Below are positions 51,774-60,601 of a stretch of DNA of 64,000 nucleotides, piece by piece. The position numbers were made by a program, and so were the translations under genes. The number at the start of each line of letters is the position of its first letter. Within the stretch, counting starts at the first letter, position 1. The notes under the pieces are model-generated. The model was not told the origin of the DNA. It did not search any database and saw only the letters and a program-made list of their open reading frames with translations. The DNA is from Rivibacter subsaxonicus (GTDB lineage Bacteria; Pseudomonadota; Gammaproteobacteria; Burkholderiales; Burkholderiaceae_C), in NCBI RefSeq assembly GCF_004217215.1, contig NZ_SHKP01000005.1, positions 191,501 through 255,500 on the forward strand, in the 5' to 3' direction.

Positions 51774-52232
51774 CTAATGCCAGTTGCTGATCTTCAGGTC
51801 ATCGGGCGACGGTTGGCCCTGGCCGGTCTCGACGAGGTCGCGCAGGCTCAGCAGGAAAGTCGCCCACTTCGTGCTGCAGTGGGCCATGAACTCACCCTTG
51901 TCGCGCCAGTTGCGGTGACCGAACGTCACGATCGTGAAGCCGTCCTGTTGCGACAGCAGGAACTCGATGTCGGTGCCGACCCACTCCGCCGGTCCGTCCA
52001 ACACGCGCCAGTGCACCCTCTGGTCCGGCGTCAGTTCGAGCACGTCCATGCCGAAGCCGCCGATCTCGTCGCCGGCGGCGGTGTGGAAGCGAAAGTCGAC
52101 ATGGCCGCCGGGCTTCGAGGTGCCGGTCGTATCGCGGGTCCACCAGCCCGCCAGCCCGTCGATGGTCGCGAGCGCCGTGTAGACATTCGATGTCGGTGCC
52201 TTGATGCCGATCCTGTGAACGATATCCATCAT
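51774..52232 (-). CDS. SRPBCC/AHSA1-family protein
   Basis: 152 residues starting MMDIVHRIGIKAPTSNVYTAL, with GLAGWWT and the START-like hydrophobic cavity pattern typical of AHSA1/polyketide-cyclase-like proteins. Unknown ligand. Often paired with a small ArsR or other HTH regulator; here the HTH gene is directly upstream by 54 bases. Confidence 0.85.
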   Translation of the reverse strand: MMDIVHRIGIKAPTSNVYTALATIDGLAGWWTRDTTGTSKPGGHVDFRFHTAAGDEIGGFGMDVLELTPDQRVHWRVLDGPAEWVGTDIEFLLSQQDGFTIVTFGHRNWRDKGEFMAHCSTKWATFLLSLRDLVETGQGQPSPDDLKISNWH

Positions 52233-52286
52233 GCTGAACTCCGGGTGTTGGCGTTGCGGCGCCAGCATTGGCGCCGTGAGGTCACT

Positions 52287-53540
52287 CTAGGCAAGCGGCA
52301 GCGAAGGCGGGAGTAACAAGATCGTCGTGAATCCAGCGAGCGGGACGCTGAGCCAGCGCTGCGAGCGCGCGCGGCCGATGGCGCGCACCTTGCCCGCGGC
52401 CTCCAGATCCGCGAGCGCACGCTGCACCGTGCGCTGGCTCTCGCCCAGCGCGAGCGCGAGCGCCGAGGTGGACCACGCCGCGCCGTCGGCCAGCAAGGCC
52501 TGCAGCGATGCCTCCTCGCCCTCGATCGGCGGCACGAGCACGACAACGCCCCGCTCGCCACCTGGCACAGGCGCGCAGCCGCTCCTGCCCAACGGGACGA
52601 GCGCGTACCCGCGCTCGGTGGCCTCGATGCGCGCTTGCGGCGCAATGAGCGCGCGCAGGCGGCCGATCTCCACGCGCAGTCGAGCGCGGTGCGTCTCGTC
52701 GGGCCGCTGAGTGCGGAACGCGCGCGCGATCAGCGCGTCACGATCGACATCGCCGGGCCAACCCTCGGCGAGCGCACGCGCCAGCGAGAAGAGCACCGGC
52801 CGGCGCGCCAGCGACCACCAGGCACCGCCGCTGCGCAGGCCGCGCCGGCAGGCGTCGACCACCAGCGCACCCGAGGCGAACAGCGCTTCGACTTCGGCCA
52901 GGCGCAGCGGCGCTTCGTCGCCCGCCTGCCAGCGCCGCGCGGCGGGGCGATCGAGCACGGACTGCATCTCGGCCACCTCGGCCATCAGCGCCGGCACGCG
53001 GGCGCGTTCGGCCGCCGCCTGTGCGCGCAGCAGCGCCGCATTGGCCGGCCCCGTGCACAGCTTGCGCAACGCGATCTCGGCCGCGGCCAGTTCGGCCACC
53101 GCGGTCAGCGACGGCGAGGCGAGGCGGCGTGTATCGAGGCCGGCGAGCGCAGCGGCAGCCTCGTCGATGCGCCCGAGCAGCAGCAGCCGGCGCACCGCGA
53201 TCAGGCGGGCGTGCGTGGCATTGACGCTGTCGGCGCGCGCGTCGAGCGCGGCCGCCGCGGCGGCCAGCGTACGGGGCGCACCGCCCAGGTCGCGCATCGC
53301 GAGCGCCACCTCCGCCTCGGCGACCACGCAGCGCGCGCGCGCCAGCGCCTCGTGGCTGCCGAAGCCGCGCGCCGCACGCCGCAAGAGCTCCCGCGCGCGG
53401 GCGAGCTCGCCGAGCTGCGCCATCGCGATGCCGCGCAAGGCCAGGGCCGGTGGGTCGTTGCGCAGCGCCACGCGCTTGAGCGCGCTCAGCGCGTCGCCCG
53501 CGGCCAGCGCGCGCCCGGCCGCGGCGATGAGTGAGTCCAT
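52287..53540 (-). CDS. Helix-turn-helix regulator with an Ala-rich TPR-like N-terminal part
   Basis: 417 residues. Residues 1-200 are Ala/Leu/Arg-rich helices resembling TPR repeats (ALRGIAMAQLGELARARELLRRAARGF), followed around 250-320 by an OmpR-like region (RTQRPDETHRARLRVEIGRLRALI) and a C-terminal winged HTH near 360-405 (SALALALGESQRTVQRALADLEAAGKV). Probably a transcription regulator of the SRPBCC and propeller genes that follow. No name known. Confidence 0.68.
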   Translation of the reverse strand: MDSLIAAAGRALAAGDALSALKRVALRNDPPALALRGIAMAQLGELARARELLRRAARGFGSHEALARARCVVAEAEVALAMRDLGGAPRTLAAAAAALDARADSVNATHARLIAVRRLLLLGRIDEAAAALAGLDTRRLASPSLTAVAELAAAEIALRKLCTGPANAALLRAQAAAERARVPALMAEVAEMQSVLDRPAARRWQAGDEAPLRLAEVEALFASGALVVDACRRGLRSGGAWWSLARRPVLFSLARALAEGWPGDVDRDALIARAFRTQRPDETHRARLRVEIGRLRALIAPQARIEATERGYALVPLGRSGCAPVPGGERGVVVLVPPIEGEEASLQALLADGAAWSTSALALALGESQRTVQRALADLEAAGKVRAIGRARSQRWLSVPLAGFTTILLLPPSLPLA

Positions 53541-53689
53541 GGACGCAGGTTAATGCGTGGCGCGCAGAGGTCGTGGCTTGCGGCTGTGGTGCGAAAGGAC
53601 GAACCCGGAAGTGATGCCCTTCATCAGCCCGTCGCTGACTGGCCAGTCAAAGCAGCCAACTGCGCGTCGAAGGCACGCTCGTCCGCAGG

Positions 53690-53758
53690 GCGCGCTTCGC
53701 GGCGCTGCTGACCCGGGTCGGGCCGGACGACACGGCGCTGGCGTCCTGCAAGCGCTGA
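53690..53758 (+). repeat. 69-bp direct repeat, right copy
   Basis: Same orientation as the left copy (66 of 69 positions equal). Here the preceding TPR sequence is absent, so only the tail of the gene is repeated. Confidence 0.85.
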
Positions 53759-53772
53759 AGCGGGCGCTTCGC

Positions 53773-54249
53773 TCAGTGCGCGCCGCCGCCTTGGCAGCTC
53801 ACGAGGTCGGTGTGCCCGAATCCCTTCGTGTAGTCGAGCACGGAGACGATTTCCGGAACGACGCGAAAGAGCGCGACCTCCTCCGGCTCAGGCATCTTCA
53901 TCTGAGCGGTCAGGGGCGAAGCGTCGGGGTACTTCAGCGGCAGCATCCCGATCACCTTCTGCGCCTCGGCACGGTCGCTCACGCGGTGGGCTCGCGCCGC
54001 CATCGACAGGCCGGTGATCGACATGAGGTCCGGCGTGTCATGGTCGATCGTGATCGACACGCGATTGTCGTGCGCGAGGTTCCTGGCCTTCTGGCTGTCC
54101 AGGCCGCAGAGGAACCAGAGCGTGAGGCCCTCGTTCACGTAGCCAACCGTCGTTGCCTGCGGCCAGCCGTCCGGCCGCAGGGTCGCAATCGTCATGATCC
54201 TGTGAGCCTCGAGCAGAGACAGGATCTTCTGCTTCATCAGATCGTCCAT
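53773..54249 (-). CDS. Pyridoxamine 5'-phosphate oxidase-family (FMN-binding split barrel) protein
   Basis: 158 residues. HRIMTIATLRPDGWPQATTVGYVNEGLTLWF is the typical split-barrel start, followed by KARNLAHDNRVSITID. Members bind FMN, F420 or haem. A GGAG motif lies before the ATG at 54249. Function beyond the fold cannot be said. Confidence 0.83.
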   Translation of the reverse strand: MDDLMKQKILSLLEAHRIMTIATLRPDGWPQATTVGYVNEGLTLWFLCGLDSQKARNLAHDNRVSITIDHDTPDLMSITGLSMAARAHRVSDRAEAQKVIGMLPLKYPDASPLTAQMKMPEPEEVALFRVVPEIVSVLDYTKGFGHTDLVSCQGGGAH

Positions 54250-54401
54250 GAGGATCTCCACAGTCGCCAATCGACTGAATGCGGGCCGATCGTGCCGCCG
54301 CATCGCATGCCCCACATTGATTGACGTCAACCGAGGGCTCGGCCCGCGCGGGAGCCCGCGCGCTTAGGATGCACGTCCCGGTCACGAGCTGGAGAACGAA
54401 C

Positions 54402-54881
54402 ATGGTCCCCAAGAACACGATCTGTCTCTGGTACGACGGCACCGCCCTGGAGGCCGCGCAGTTCTACGCCAAGACCTTCCCGGACAGCGCGGTGGGAGCG
54501 GTCCTCCGCGCGCCCGGCGACTATCCATCGGGCAAGCAGGGCGACGTGTTGACGGTCGAGTTCACCGTGCTCGGCATCCCTTGTCTGGGCCTGAACGGTG
54601 GCCCGGCGTTCAAGCACAGCGAGGCCTTTTCGTTCCAGGTCGCGACCGACGACCAGGCCGAAACCGACCGCCTGTGGAAGGCGATCGTGGGCAACGGCGG
54701 CCAGGAAAGCGCCTGCGGCTGGTGCCGGGACAAGTGGGGCCTGTCGTGGCAGATCACGCCACGCGCCCTCACTGCCGCGATCACCGATCCCGATCGCGCC
54801 GCTGCCAAGCGCGCTTTCGAGGCGATGATGGAAATGGGAAAGATCGACATCGCGGCGATCGAGGCCGCCCGCCGCGGCTGA
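54402..54881 (+). CDS. PhnB-like VOC protein (3-dmu-9_3-mt domain)
   Basis: 159 residues; TICLWYDGTALEAAQFYAKTFPDS, GGPAFKHSEAFSFQV and CGWCRDKWGLSWQITP are the hallmarks of this family, whose members look like bleomycin-resistance/glyoxalase folds. Role unknown. GGAG seven bases before the ATG. Confidence 0.88.
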   Translation: MVPKNTICLWYDGTALEAAQFYAKTFPDSAVGAVLRAPGDYPSGKQGDVLTVEFTVLGIPCLGLNGGPAFKHSEAFSFQVATDDQAETDRLWKAIVGNGGQESACGWCRDKWGLSWQITPRALTAAITDPDRAAAKRAFEAMMEMGKIDIAAIEAARRG

Positions 54882-54947
54882 GGCTCAGTCAGCGCGCGTT
54901 TGCTCAGCCAGCGGCTCAGCTCGCGCTCGACGTCCGCCAGCTACCGC

Positions 54948-55160
54948 TCACGCGGCGGGTGGGTAGCCCGCCTCGGTGAGCGCCGCGGCCAGCACCGCGC
55001 GCGGCTGCGCGCTGCGGATGCTCACGTGCTTGCGCGCGAGGTCGGCCTCGACTTGGGCCTGCGCGTCGAGCGCCTGCGCCACGGCGGTCACGCTCTTCAC
55101 GCAATGCCCGCAGCTCAGGTCGGGCAGGTCGAATTCATGCTGCTGGGTGGCTGCGCTCAT
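54948..55160 (-). CDS. Heavy-metal-associated domain protein (CopZ-like copper chaperone)
   Basis: 70 residues: one HMA ferredoxin-like domain with metal motif LSCGHC (CxxC) at residues 16-20 and C-terminal LTEAGYPP. It should bind Cu(I) and hand it to a CopA ATPase, not present here. Follows pcaJ by 54 bases on the same strand. Confidence 0.88.
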   Translation of the reverse strand: MSAATQQHEFDLPDLSCGHCVKSVTAVAQALDAQAQVEADLARKHVSIRSAQPRAVLAAALTEAGYPPAA

Positions 55161-55214
55161 GGTGTCGTCGGCATCGATTGAACAGGGCTCGCAGATGGGG
55201 TCGGACCCGCTCGA

Positions 55215-55886
55215 TCACAAGCCCAGAGGCGTCGTGCGCGCGTCGACCAGCGGGATCGCGGTGACCTGCTGCAGCGCCTCGAAACCCAGGCCTTCGACGA
55301 TGTCGATCACACGCGAGCCGGCGGGGTCGAGGTCGATCACCGCAAGGTCGGTGTAGACACGGCTGACGCAGCCGACGCCGGTGAGCGGGTAGCTGCAGGC
55401 CGGCACCAGCTTCGAGGCGCTGGCGTCGACGCCGCCCTTGGTGAGGTGGTCCATCATGATCCAGGTGCGCTTGGCGCCGATGGCGAGGTCCATCGCGCCG
55501 CCGACGGCGGGGATCGCATCGGGCGCGCCGGTGTGCCAGTTGGCGAGGTCGCCGTTGGCCGCGACCTGGAAGGCACCGAGCACGCAGACGTCGAGATGGC
55601 CGCCGCGCATCATCGCGAAGCTGTCGGCGTGGTGGAAGAAACTGCCGCCGGGCAGCAGCGTCACCGGTTGCTTGCCGGCGTTGATGAGGTCGTAGTCCTC
55701 GGCGCCCGCGGCCGGTGCCGGGCCCATGCCGAGCACGCCGTTTTCGCTGTGCAGGATCACTTCCCGGTCGGCCGGCAGGTGGTTGGCCACCAGCGTCGGC
55801 AGGCCGATGCCGAGGTTGACGACCATGCCGTCCTCGATGTCGCGCGCCACGCGCCGCGCCATCTGCTCACGCGTCCAGCGATTCAT
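55215..55886 (-). CDS. pcaJ: 3-oxoadipate CoA-transferase subunit B
   Basis: 223 residues. The active-site Glu48 is in HSENGVLG, with the family segments NLGIGLPTLVANHLP and GGAMDLA. With PcaI it transfers CoA from succinyl-CoA to 3-oxoadipate. Related ScoB (acetoacetate) enzymes look similar; the nearby pca genes favour PcaJ. Its start overlaps the pcaI stop by four bases. Confidence 0.85.
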   Translation of the reverse strand: MNRWTREQMARRVARDIEDGMVVNLGIGLPTLVANHLPADREVILHSENGVLGMGPAPAAGAEDYDLINAGKQPVTLLPGGSFFHHADSFAMMRGGHLDVCVLGAFQVAANGDLANWHTGAPDAIPAVGGAMDLAIGAKRTWIMMDHLTKGGVDASASKLVPACSYPLTGVGCVSRVYTDLAVIDLDPAGSRVIDIVEGLGFEALQQVTAIPLVDARTTPLGL

Positions 55887-56575
55887 GCTGCACCTCCGGC
55901 CTGGGTGATGCGGCGCTCGACCTGCACCACCGCGTGCACGAAGACGCCGGGCGTGACGATCGCCTCGGGGTCGAGCGCGCCGAGCGGCACGATCTCGGGC
56001 ACCTCGACCACGGTGCGCCGCGCGGCGCTGGCCATGATCGGGCCGAAGTTGCGCGCGGTCATGCGGTAGGTGAGGTTGCCCCAGCGGTCGGCGCGCTCGG
56101 CCTTGATCAGCGCCAGGTCGGCGTGGATCGGATGCTCGAGCACGTACATGCGGCCGTCGATCTCGCGCGTCTCCTTGCCCCTGGCGAGTTCGGTGCCGTA
56201 GCCGGTGGGCGTGAAGAAGGCGCCGATGCCGGCGCCGGCGGCGCGGATGCGCTCGGCGAGGTTGCCCTGCGGCACCAGTTCGAGCTCGAGCTTGCCGGCG
56301 CGGTAGAGGCCGTCGAAGACCTGCGAGTCGACCTGGCGCGGGAAGCTGCAGATGATCTTGCGCACCCGGCCGGCCTTGAGCAGCGCGGCCAGGCCGGTCT
56401 CGCCGTTGCCGGCGTTGTTGTTGACGACGGTGAGCTCGCGCGCGCCCTGCTCGATCAGGCCGTCGATCAGGCTCTCGGGGATGCCGGCGGTGCCGAAGCC
56501 GCCGATCAGCACGGTGGCACCGTCCTGCACGCCGGCCAGCGCGGCGGCGACCGTTGGGGCGATCTTGTCGATCAT
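55883..56575 (-). CDS. pcaI: 3-oxoadipate CoA-transferase subunit A
   Basis: 230 residues with GGFGTAGIPESLIDGL and the AGIGAFFTPTGYGTELARGKE segments of the CoA-transferase alpha subunit. Forms the heteromer with PcaJ. It lies 10 bases after a DUF456 membrane-protein gene, likely on one transcript. Confidence 0.85.
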   Translation of the reverse strand: MIDKIAPTVAAALAGVQDGATVLIGGFGTAGIPESLIDGLIEQGARELTVVNNNAGNGETGLAALLKAGRVRKIICSFPRQVDSQVFDGLYRAGKLELELVPQGNLAERIRAAGAGIGAFFTPTGYGTELARGKETREIDGRMYVLEHPIHADLALIKAERADRWGNLTYRMTARNFGPIMASAARRTVVEVPEIVPLGALDPEAIVTPGVFVHAVVQVERRITQAGGAA

Positions 56576-56585
56576 CGGTTGGCTC

Positions 56586-57131
56586 CTAGCTCGCGATCCA
56601 CGCCAGCACGAAGGTGAGAATCATCGCCAGCACCAGCATCAGCTTGACGACGATGCCGGCCAGCAGGCCGAGCCAGGTGGCGATGCCGACCTTGACCGCC
56701 TGCTGCTCGGCGTTCGGTGAGGCGGCCGCGCCCTTGCGGTGCTGGGCGTACCACTCGCCCGCCACCGCGCCGACGAAGGGCATGAACAGCAGGCCGACGA
56801 AGCCGGTGAAGATGCCGAGCAGGGTGCCGATCGCGGCGCCGACCAGTGCCTCGCGGCTGGCGCCGACCTGGCGCGCGCCCATGATCGCGGCCACGTAGTC
56901 GGTGACCCAGGCCAGCAGCGCGAAGATTGCGATCAGCGTGATCGCCAGCGGCCCGACGCGTGCAAAGCCGTCGATCCACGCCGCGAGCACCAGGCCGGCC
57001 AGCACGAAGGCGGTGCCGGGCAGCAGCGGCAGCACTGTGCCGACCAGGCCGATCAGCACCAGCGTCGCCGCGAGCAGCCACCATACAACTGGCGCGACCT
57101 GCGGAAACAGCGTGAGCAGCGATTGGGACAT
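56586..57131 (-). CDS. DUF456 membrane protein
   Basis: 181 residues with four to five hydrophobic segments; LIGLVGTVLPLLPGTAFVLAG and WVTDYVAAIMGARQVGASREA identify DUF456. Function unknown. Ten bases before pcaI, same strand, so it may be part of that operon; a transport-related role for the pathway would be speculation. Confidence 0.82.
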   Translation of the reverse strand: MSQSLLTLFPQVAPVVWWLLAATLVLIGLVGTVLPLLPGTAFVLAGLVLAAWIDGFARVGPLAITLIAIFALLAWVTDYVAAIMGARQVGASREALVGAAIGTLLGIFTGFVGLLFMPFVGAVAGEWYAQHRKGAAASPNAEQQAVKVGIATWLGLLAGIVVKLMLVLAMILTFVLAWIAS

Positions 57132-57284
57132 TCACTCTCCTGATGGCAGCGACCTCGTCGGCCGCCTAGATTGATCTGGACGACCCCGGTTCAGCCCGAT
57201 TTGGCCCGAACCCTGCCGGGTCTGGAAGGCCGGCGGTGCCTTCCACTCGCAGCACCGGCTTGTCGACCGCCCGAGGAGCAATTC

Positions 57285-57575
57285 ATGGCTACTTTCGTCG
57301 TTCTGATGAACTTCACCGAACAAGGTATCAAGAGCGTGAAGCAGTCGCCGGACCGCGCCGAGGCCTTCACCGCGGTCGCCACCAAGATGGGCGTGACGAT
57401 CAAGAGCATTCTCTGGACGGTGGGCCACTACGACTTGGTGACCACGGTCGAGGGCAGCGACGAGGCCGTGACCACCTTGCTGCTGACGCTGGGCATGGCC
57501 GGCAATGTGCGCACCGAGACGCTGCGCGCCTACACGGCCGGCGAGATGAAGGCCATCATCGGCAAGCTCGGCTAG
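57285..57575 (+). CDS. GYD-domain protein
   Basis: 96 residues; MATFVVLMNFTEQGIKSVKQSP and VGHYDLVTTVEGSDEAVTTLLL are typical of the GYD family of small dimeric ferredoxin-like proteins with no known role. Good GAGGAG ribosome-binding site. It stands alone on the plus strand between the two pca transcripts. Confidence 0.87.
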   Translation: MATFVVLMNFTEQGIKSVKQSPDRAEAFTAVATKMGVTIKSILWTVGHYDLVTTVEGSDEAVTTLLLTLGMAGNVRTETLRAYTAGEMKAIIGKLG

Positions 57576-57583
57576 CGCGGCCA

Positions 57584-58876
57584 TCACAGCCGTTCGACGA
57601 ACGGCCGCAGGGCGGCCTCGAAGGCAACCGGGTCCTCGAGCACCGAGAGGTGCGAGAGGCCCGGCAGCACCACCAGTGAGCTGCCGGCGATGTGCTGGAC
57701 GATCGTCTTGCTCATCGCCACCGGGGTGCCGGGATCGATCTCGCCGGCGATCACCAGCGTCGGCAGCCGGATCGCGCCAAGGCGCCCGGTCAGGTCCAGC
57801 AGGCGCAGCGCCTCGCAGGTGGCGATGTAGCCCTCGGGTTCGTTGCTGACCACGCGCCGGCGCCAGCGCGCCACGGTGGCCGGCTGGCTGCGGCGGAATT
57901 CCTCGCCGAACCAGCGCTGCATCGCGCCGTCGGCGATCGCCTCCAGGCCCTGGGCCCGGATCAGGTCGATGCGCTGCTGCCAGGCCTCGCGCCCGGCGGC
58001 GTCGTAGGCGGAGCTGCTGTTGGCGATCACCAGCGCCTTGAGCAGTTCGGGGCGGGCCAGCGCCAGCGCCTGGCCGACCATGCCGCCCATCGACAGGCCG
58101 ACCCAGACCACCTGGCCGCAGCCGGTGCTTGCCTGCAGTTCCTCGATCAGGCGCGCGGCATCGGCCGCCAGCTGCTCGACCGTGTAGGGCCCGGGCGGCG
58201 ACTCGGAGCCGCCGTGGCCGCGGTGGTCGTAGCAGATCACGCGATGGCCCTGCGCCACCAGCGAGTTGGCGAGCCGGTCCCACATGCTCACGTCACAACC
58301 GAGCGCGTGGCTGAGCACGAAAGTGTGGCGACCCGCGCCCTCGGCTTCGCTCAGCGCGCCCGGCTCGCGCAGCGTGTAGTGCAGGTGCGGCCGGCTCGTC
58401 GTGCGATGGCTGCTGCCGCTGCCCGGATGCGCCGCCTGCGCGGCGTCGGCCGGCGGCAGCTCGATGCCGAGCTCGCGCAGCAGCTTGTTGGTGATGCTCA
58501 TCGCGGTGTTGGCGGCCGGCACGCCGGCGTAGATCGCGGTCTGCATCAGCACCTCGCGCACTTCTTCTGGAGTGAGGCGCGACGCGGGATCGCCGCCCGG
58601 TCCACCGCCCGTGAGCGCCGCGCGGGTGTGCAGCTCGAACTCCTCCCAGCGCGAGAGCGCGGCGGTGATCGCCAGCACGATCACGCGCCGGGTGCGCAGC
58701 TCCAGCCCCGGCCGGCCCCAGATCTCGTGCCAGGCGTAGCGGGTGATGAAGTTCTGGAAGTCGGCGTTGAAGGCGTTGGCGTTGCTGACCGACTTGTCGA
58801 CCCAGGCGTCGCCGAGGATCGCGCGGCGGTTGCGCATGCCGCGCTCGATGTCGTGGTCGAAGGGATCGAAGCTCAT
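57584..58876 (-). CDS. Fused 4-carboxymuconolactone decarboxylase / 3-oxoadipate enol-lactonase (PcaC-PcaD)
   Basis: 430 residues. Residues 1 to about 138 are the decarboxylase (RNRRAILGDAWVDKSV, EFELHTRAAL, MQTAIYAGVPAAN). A linker of about 25 residues rich in Ala, Ser and His follows. Residues from about 163 are an alpha/beta hydrolase with nucleophile Ser262 (GLSMGG), Asp381 and His409, matching the enol-lactonase. One protein thus does two consecutive steps from 4-carboxymuconolactone to 3-oxoadipate. In the actinobacterial fusion PcaL the order is lactonase first, so the order here is the reverse. Its ATG overlaps the pcaB stop. Confidence 0.9.
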   Translation of the reverse strand: MSFDPFDHDIERGMRNRRAILGDAWVDKSVSNANAFNADFQNFITRYAWHEIWGRPGLELRTRRVIVLAITAALSRWEEFELHTRAALTGGGPGGDPASRLTPEEVREVLMQTAIYAGVPAANTAMSITNKLLRELGIELPPADAAQAAHPGSGSSHRTTSRPHLHYTLREPGALSEAEGAGRHTFVLSHALGCDVSMWDRLANSLVAQGHRVICYDHRGHGGSESPPGPYTVEQLAADAARLIEELQASTGCGQVVWVGLSMGGMVGQALALARPELLKALVIANSSSAYDAAGREAWQQRIDLIRAQGLEAIADGAMQRWFGEEFRRSQPATVARWRRRVVSNEPEGYIATCEALRLLDLTGRLGAIRLPTLVIAGEIDPGTPVAMSKTIVQHIAGSSLVVLPGLSHLSVLEDPVAFEAALRPFVERL

Positions 58877-60090
58877 GATTCGTTCGTTGCAGCCAGCGAG
58901 AGGTCGATGGCCGAATTCTGCGCGCGCAGCTCGGCCACGCGCCGGCGCGCCAGCGTCGCGGCGGCCTGCAGGTGGGCCGGCGGCGGCGGCTCCTCGAGCG
59001 GGCCGTGCTCGGCCAGGTTGCGCAGCATGCGCACCGGGTCGACCTGCAGCCCGCGCATCGCCTCGAGCAGCGCGGCGAGCGCGCCATGGGCCGAGGTCCA
59101 CAGCGCCGGCCATTCGGCGATCTCGGCCTGCCAGTCGCCCAGGCCGCGCTCATGGGCCTGGCCCATCGCACCGAGCAGCGCGGCGGCACGCGCCGGTGCG
59201 CGCTGCGCGGCGGCCAGCGCCGTCATCGCCGCCACCGGGTTGCGCTTGTGCGGCATCGCGCTCGAGCCGCCGCGACCGGGCGCGCTCGGCTCGGCCAGTT
59301 CGGCGACCTCAGCCTGGCTCATCAGCGCGAGGTCGGCGCCGATCTTGCCGAGGCTGCCCGTGAGCACCGCGACTTCGAGGCCGAGCCGCAACCATTCGTC
59401 GCGCTGCGTGTGCCAGGGTGCCGGCGGCAGCGCGAGGCCCAGGTCGGCCGCCATGCGCTGCGCCACCGCGCCGGCACGCGGGCCCATCACCGCCAGCGTG
59501 CCGACCGCGCCGCCGAGCTGCAGCGCGAGCGAGCCACGCGCCAGCTCATGCAGCCGGGCGCGCGAGCGCACCAGCGGCGCCGCCCAGTTGGCGCATTTCA
59601 GGCCGAAGCTGGTCGGCAGCGCCGGCTGCATCAGCGTGCGGGCCAGCAGCGGGGTATCGACATGGGTCTCGGCCAGCGCGAGCAGCGCGTCGATCAGGCC
59701 GGCCAGGTCGCGCCCGACCGGCACCAGCGCCCGCTTCGTGCACAGCGCGAGCGCGCTGTCGATCGCGTCCTGGCTGGTGCTGCCGTGGTGCACGTGGCGC
59801 GCGGCCTCGGGATCGAACAGCGCCACGCTGCGGCGCAGCTGGTCGACCAGCGGGATCGCCAGGCTGCCGGCGCGGCCGCTGGCGCCGATGATCGCCTCGG
59901 CGTCGAAGAGCTCGACCTTGCAGACGCCGGCGATCGCGGTCGCCGCCGAGGCCGGGATCAGGCCCTCGGCCGCCTGCGCCCGCGCCAGCGCGGCCTCGAA
60001 GTCGAACATCGCCTGCAACAGCGCGACATCGGAAAAGGCGGCCGCGATCTCGGGCGTGCTCAGGAAGCGATCAAGCGCGGGCAAGGTCAT
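58873..60090 (-). CDS. pcaB: 3-carboxy-cis,cis-muconate cycloisomerase
   Basis: 405 residues of the fumarase/argininosuccinate lyase superfamily. The signature GGSSAMPHKRNP, the HHGSTSQDAIDSA loop and MTLPALDRFLSTPEIA start are typical. It lactonises the ring-fission product of PcaHG. Twenty-four bases after pcaG. Confidence 0.93.
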   Translation of the reverse strand: MTLPALDRFLSTPEIAAAFSDVALLQAMFDFEAALARAQAAEGLIPASAATAIAGVCKVELFDAEAIIGASGRAGSLAIPLVDQLRRSVALFDPEAARHVHHGSTSQDAIDSALALCTKRALVPVGRDLAGLIDALLALAETHVDTPLLARTLMQPALPTSFGLKCANWAAPLVRSRARLHELARGSLALQLGGAVGTLAVMGPRAGAVAQRMAADLGLALPPAPWHTQRDEWLRLGLEVAVLTGSLGKIGADLALMSQAEVAELAEPSAPGRGGSSAMPHKRNPVAAMTALAAAQRAPARAAALLGAMGQAHERGLGDWQAEIAEWPALWTSAHGALAALLEAMRGLQVDPVRMLRNLAEHGPLEEPPPPAHLQAAATLARRRVAELRAQNSAIDLSLAATNES

Positions 60091-60114
60091 CGGGTCCCCA
60101 AGGCGCTGCGGCCT

Positions 60115-60591
60115 TCATTCGAAATCCAGGAACACGGTCTCGTGCTCGCCCTGGAGGTGGATGTCCCAGCGGTAGCCATTGACGCCGTCGCGGCGCGCGA
60201 TCAGCGTGGCGCGCCGTTCTTCGGGCAGTTGCGCGAGCAGCGGCGCGGTGGCCAGCGTCGGCGCGTCGCCGAGGAAGACGGCGCTGAACTGGTGCTGCAG
60301 CAGGCCGCGCGCGAAGACCGTGATCCACGCGGCCGGCTCGCCGGCCCCGCCCGCCGTGGCCGGCAGCGCCAGGCTGAACTCGCCCTGCGCGCCGGTGGCG
60401 CAGCGCACGAAGGCGGGCGCCGCCGCGCCGGGCACGAAGGCCTCGACCCAGCCGTCGTCCACGGGCTGGCCGGCGCCGTCCAGCAGGCGGCCCTGGATGC
60501 GCAGCGGGCCGCTGGCGGAGGCCTCGATCGCCCATTGCCACGCCTCGTGCGGGAAGGGGCCGATGGTCTGGGTGGGGGTCAATGCAGGCAT
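60115..60591 (-). CDS. pcaG: Protocatechuate 3,4-dioxygenase alpha subunit
   Basis: 158 residues; TPTQTIGPFPHEAW is the standard start and HLQGEHETVFLDFE the standard end. It lacks the iron ligands, as expected for the alpha chain. Somewhat short for the family. Ten bases after pcaH. Confidence 0.93.
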   Translation of the reverse strand: MPALTPTQTIGPFPHEAWQWAIEASASGPLRIQGRLLDGAGQPVDDGWVEAFVPGAAAPAFVRCATGAQGEFSLALPATAGGAGEPAAWITVFARGLLQHQFSAVFLGDAPTLATAPLLAQLPEERRATLIARRDGVNGYRWDIHLQGEHETVFLDFE

Positions 60592-60601
60592 CGCGTGCTC
60601 C

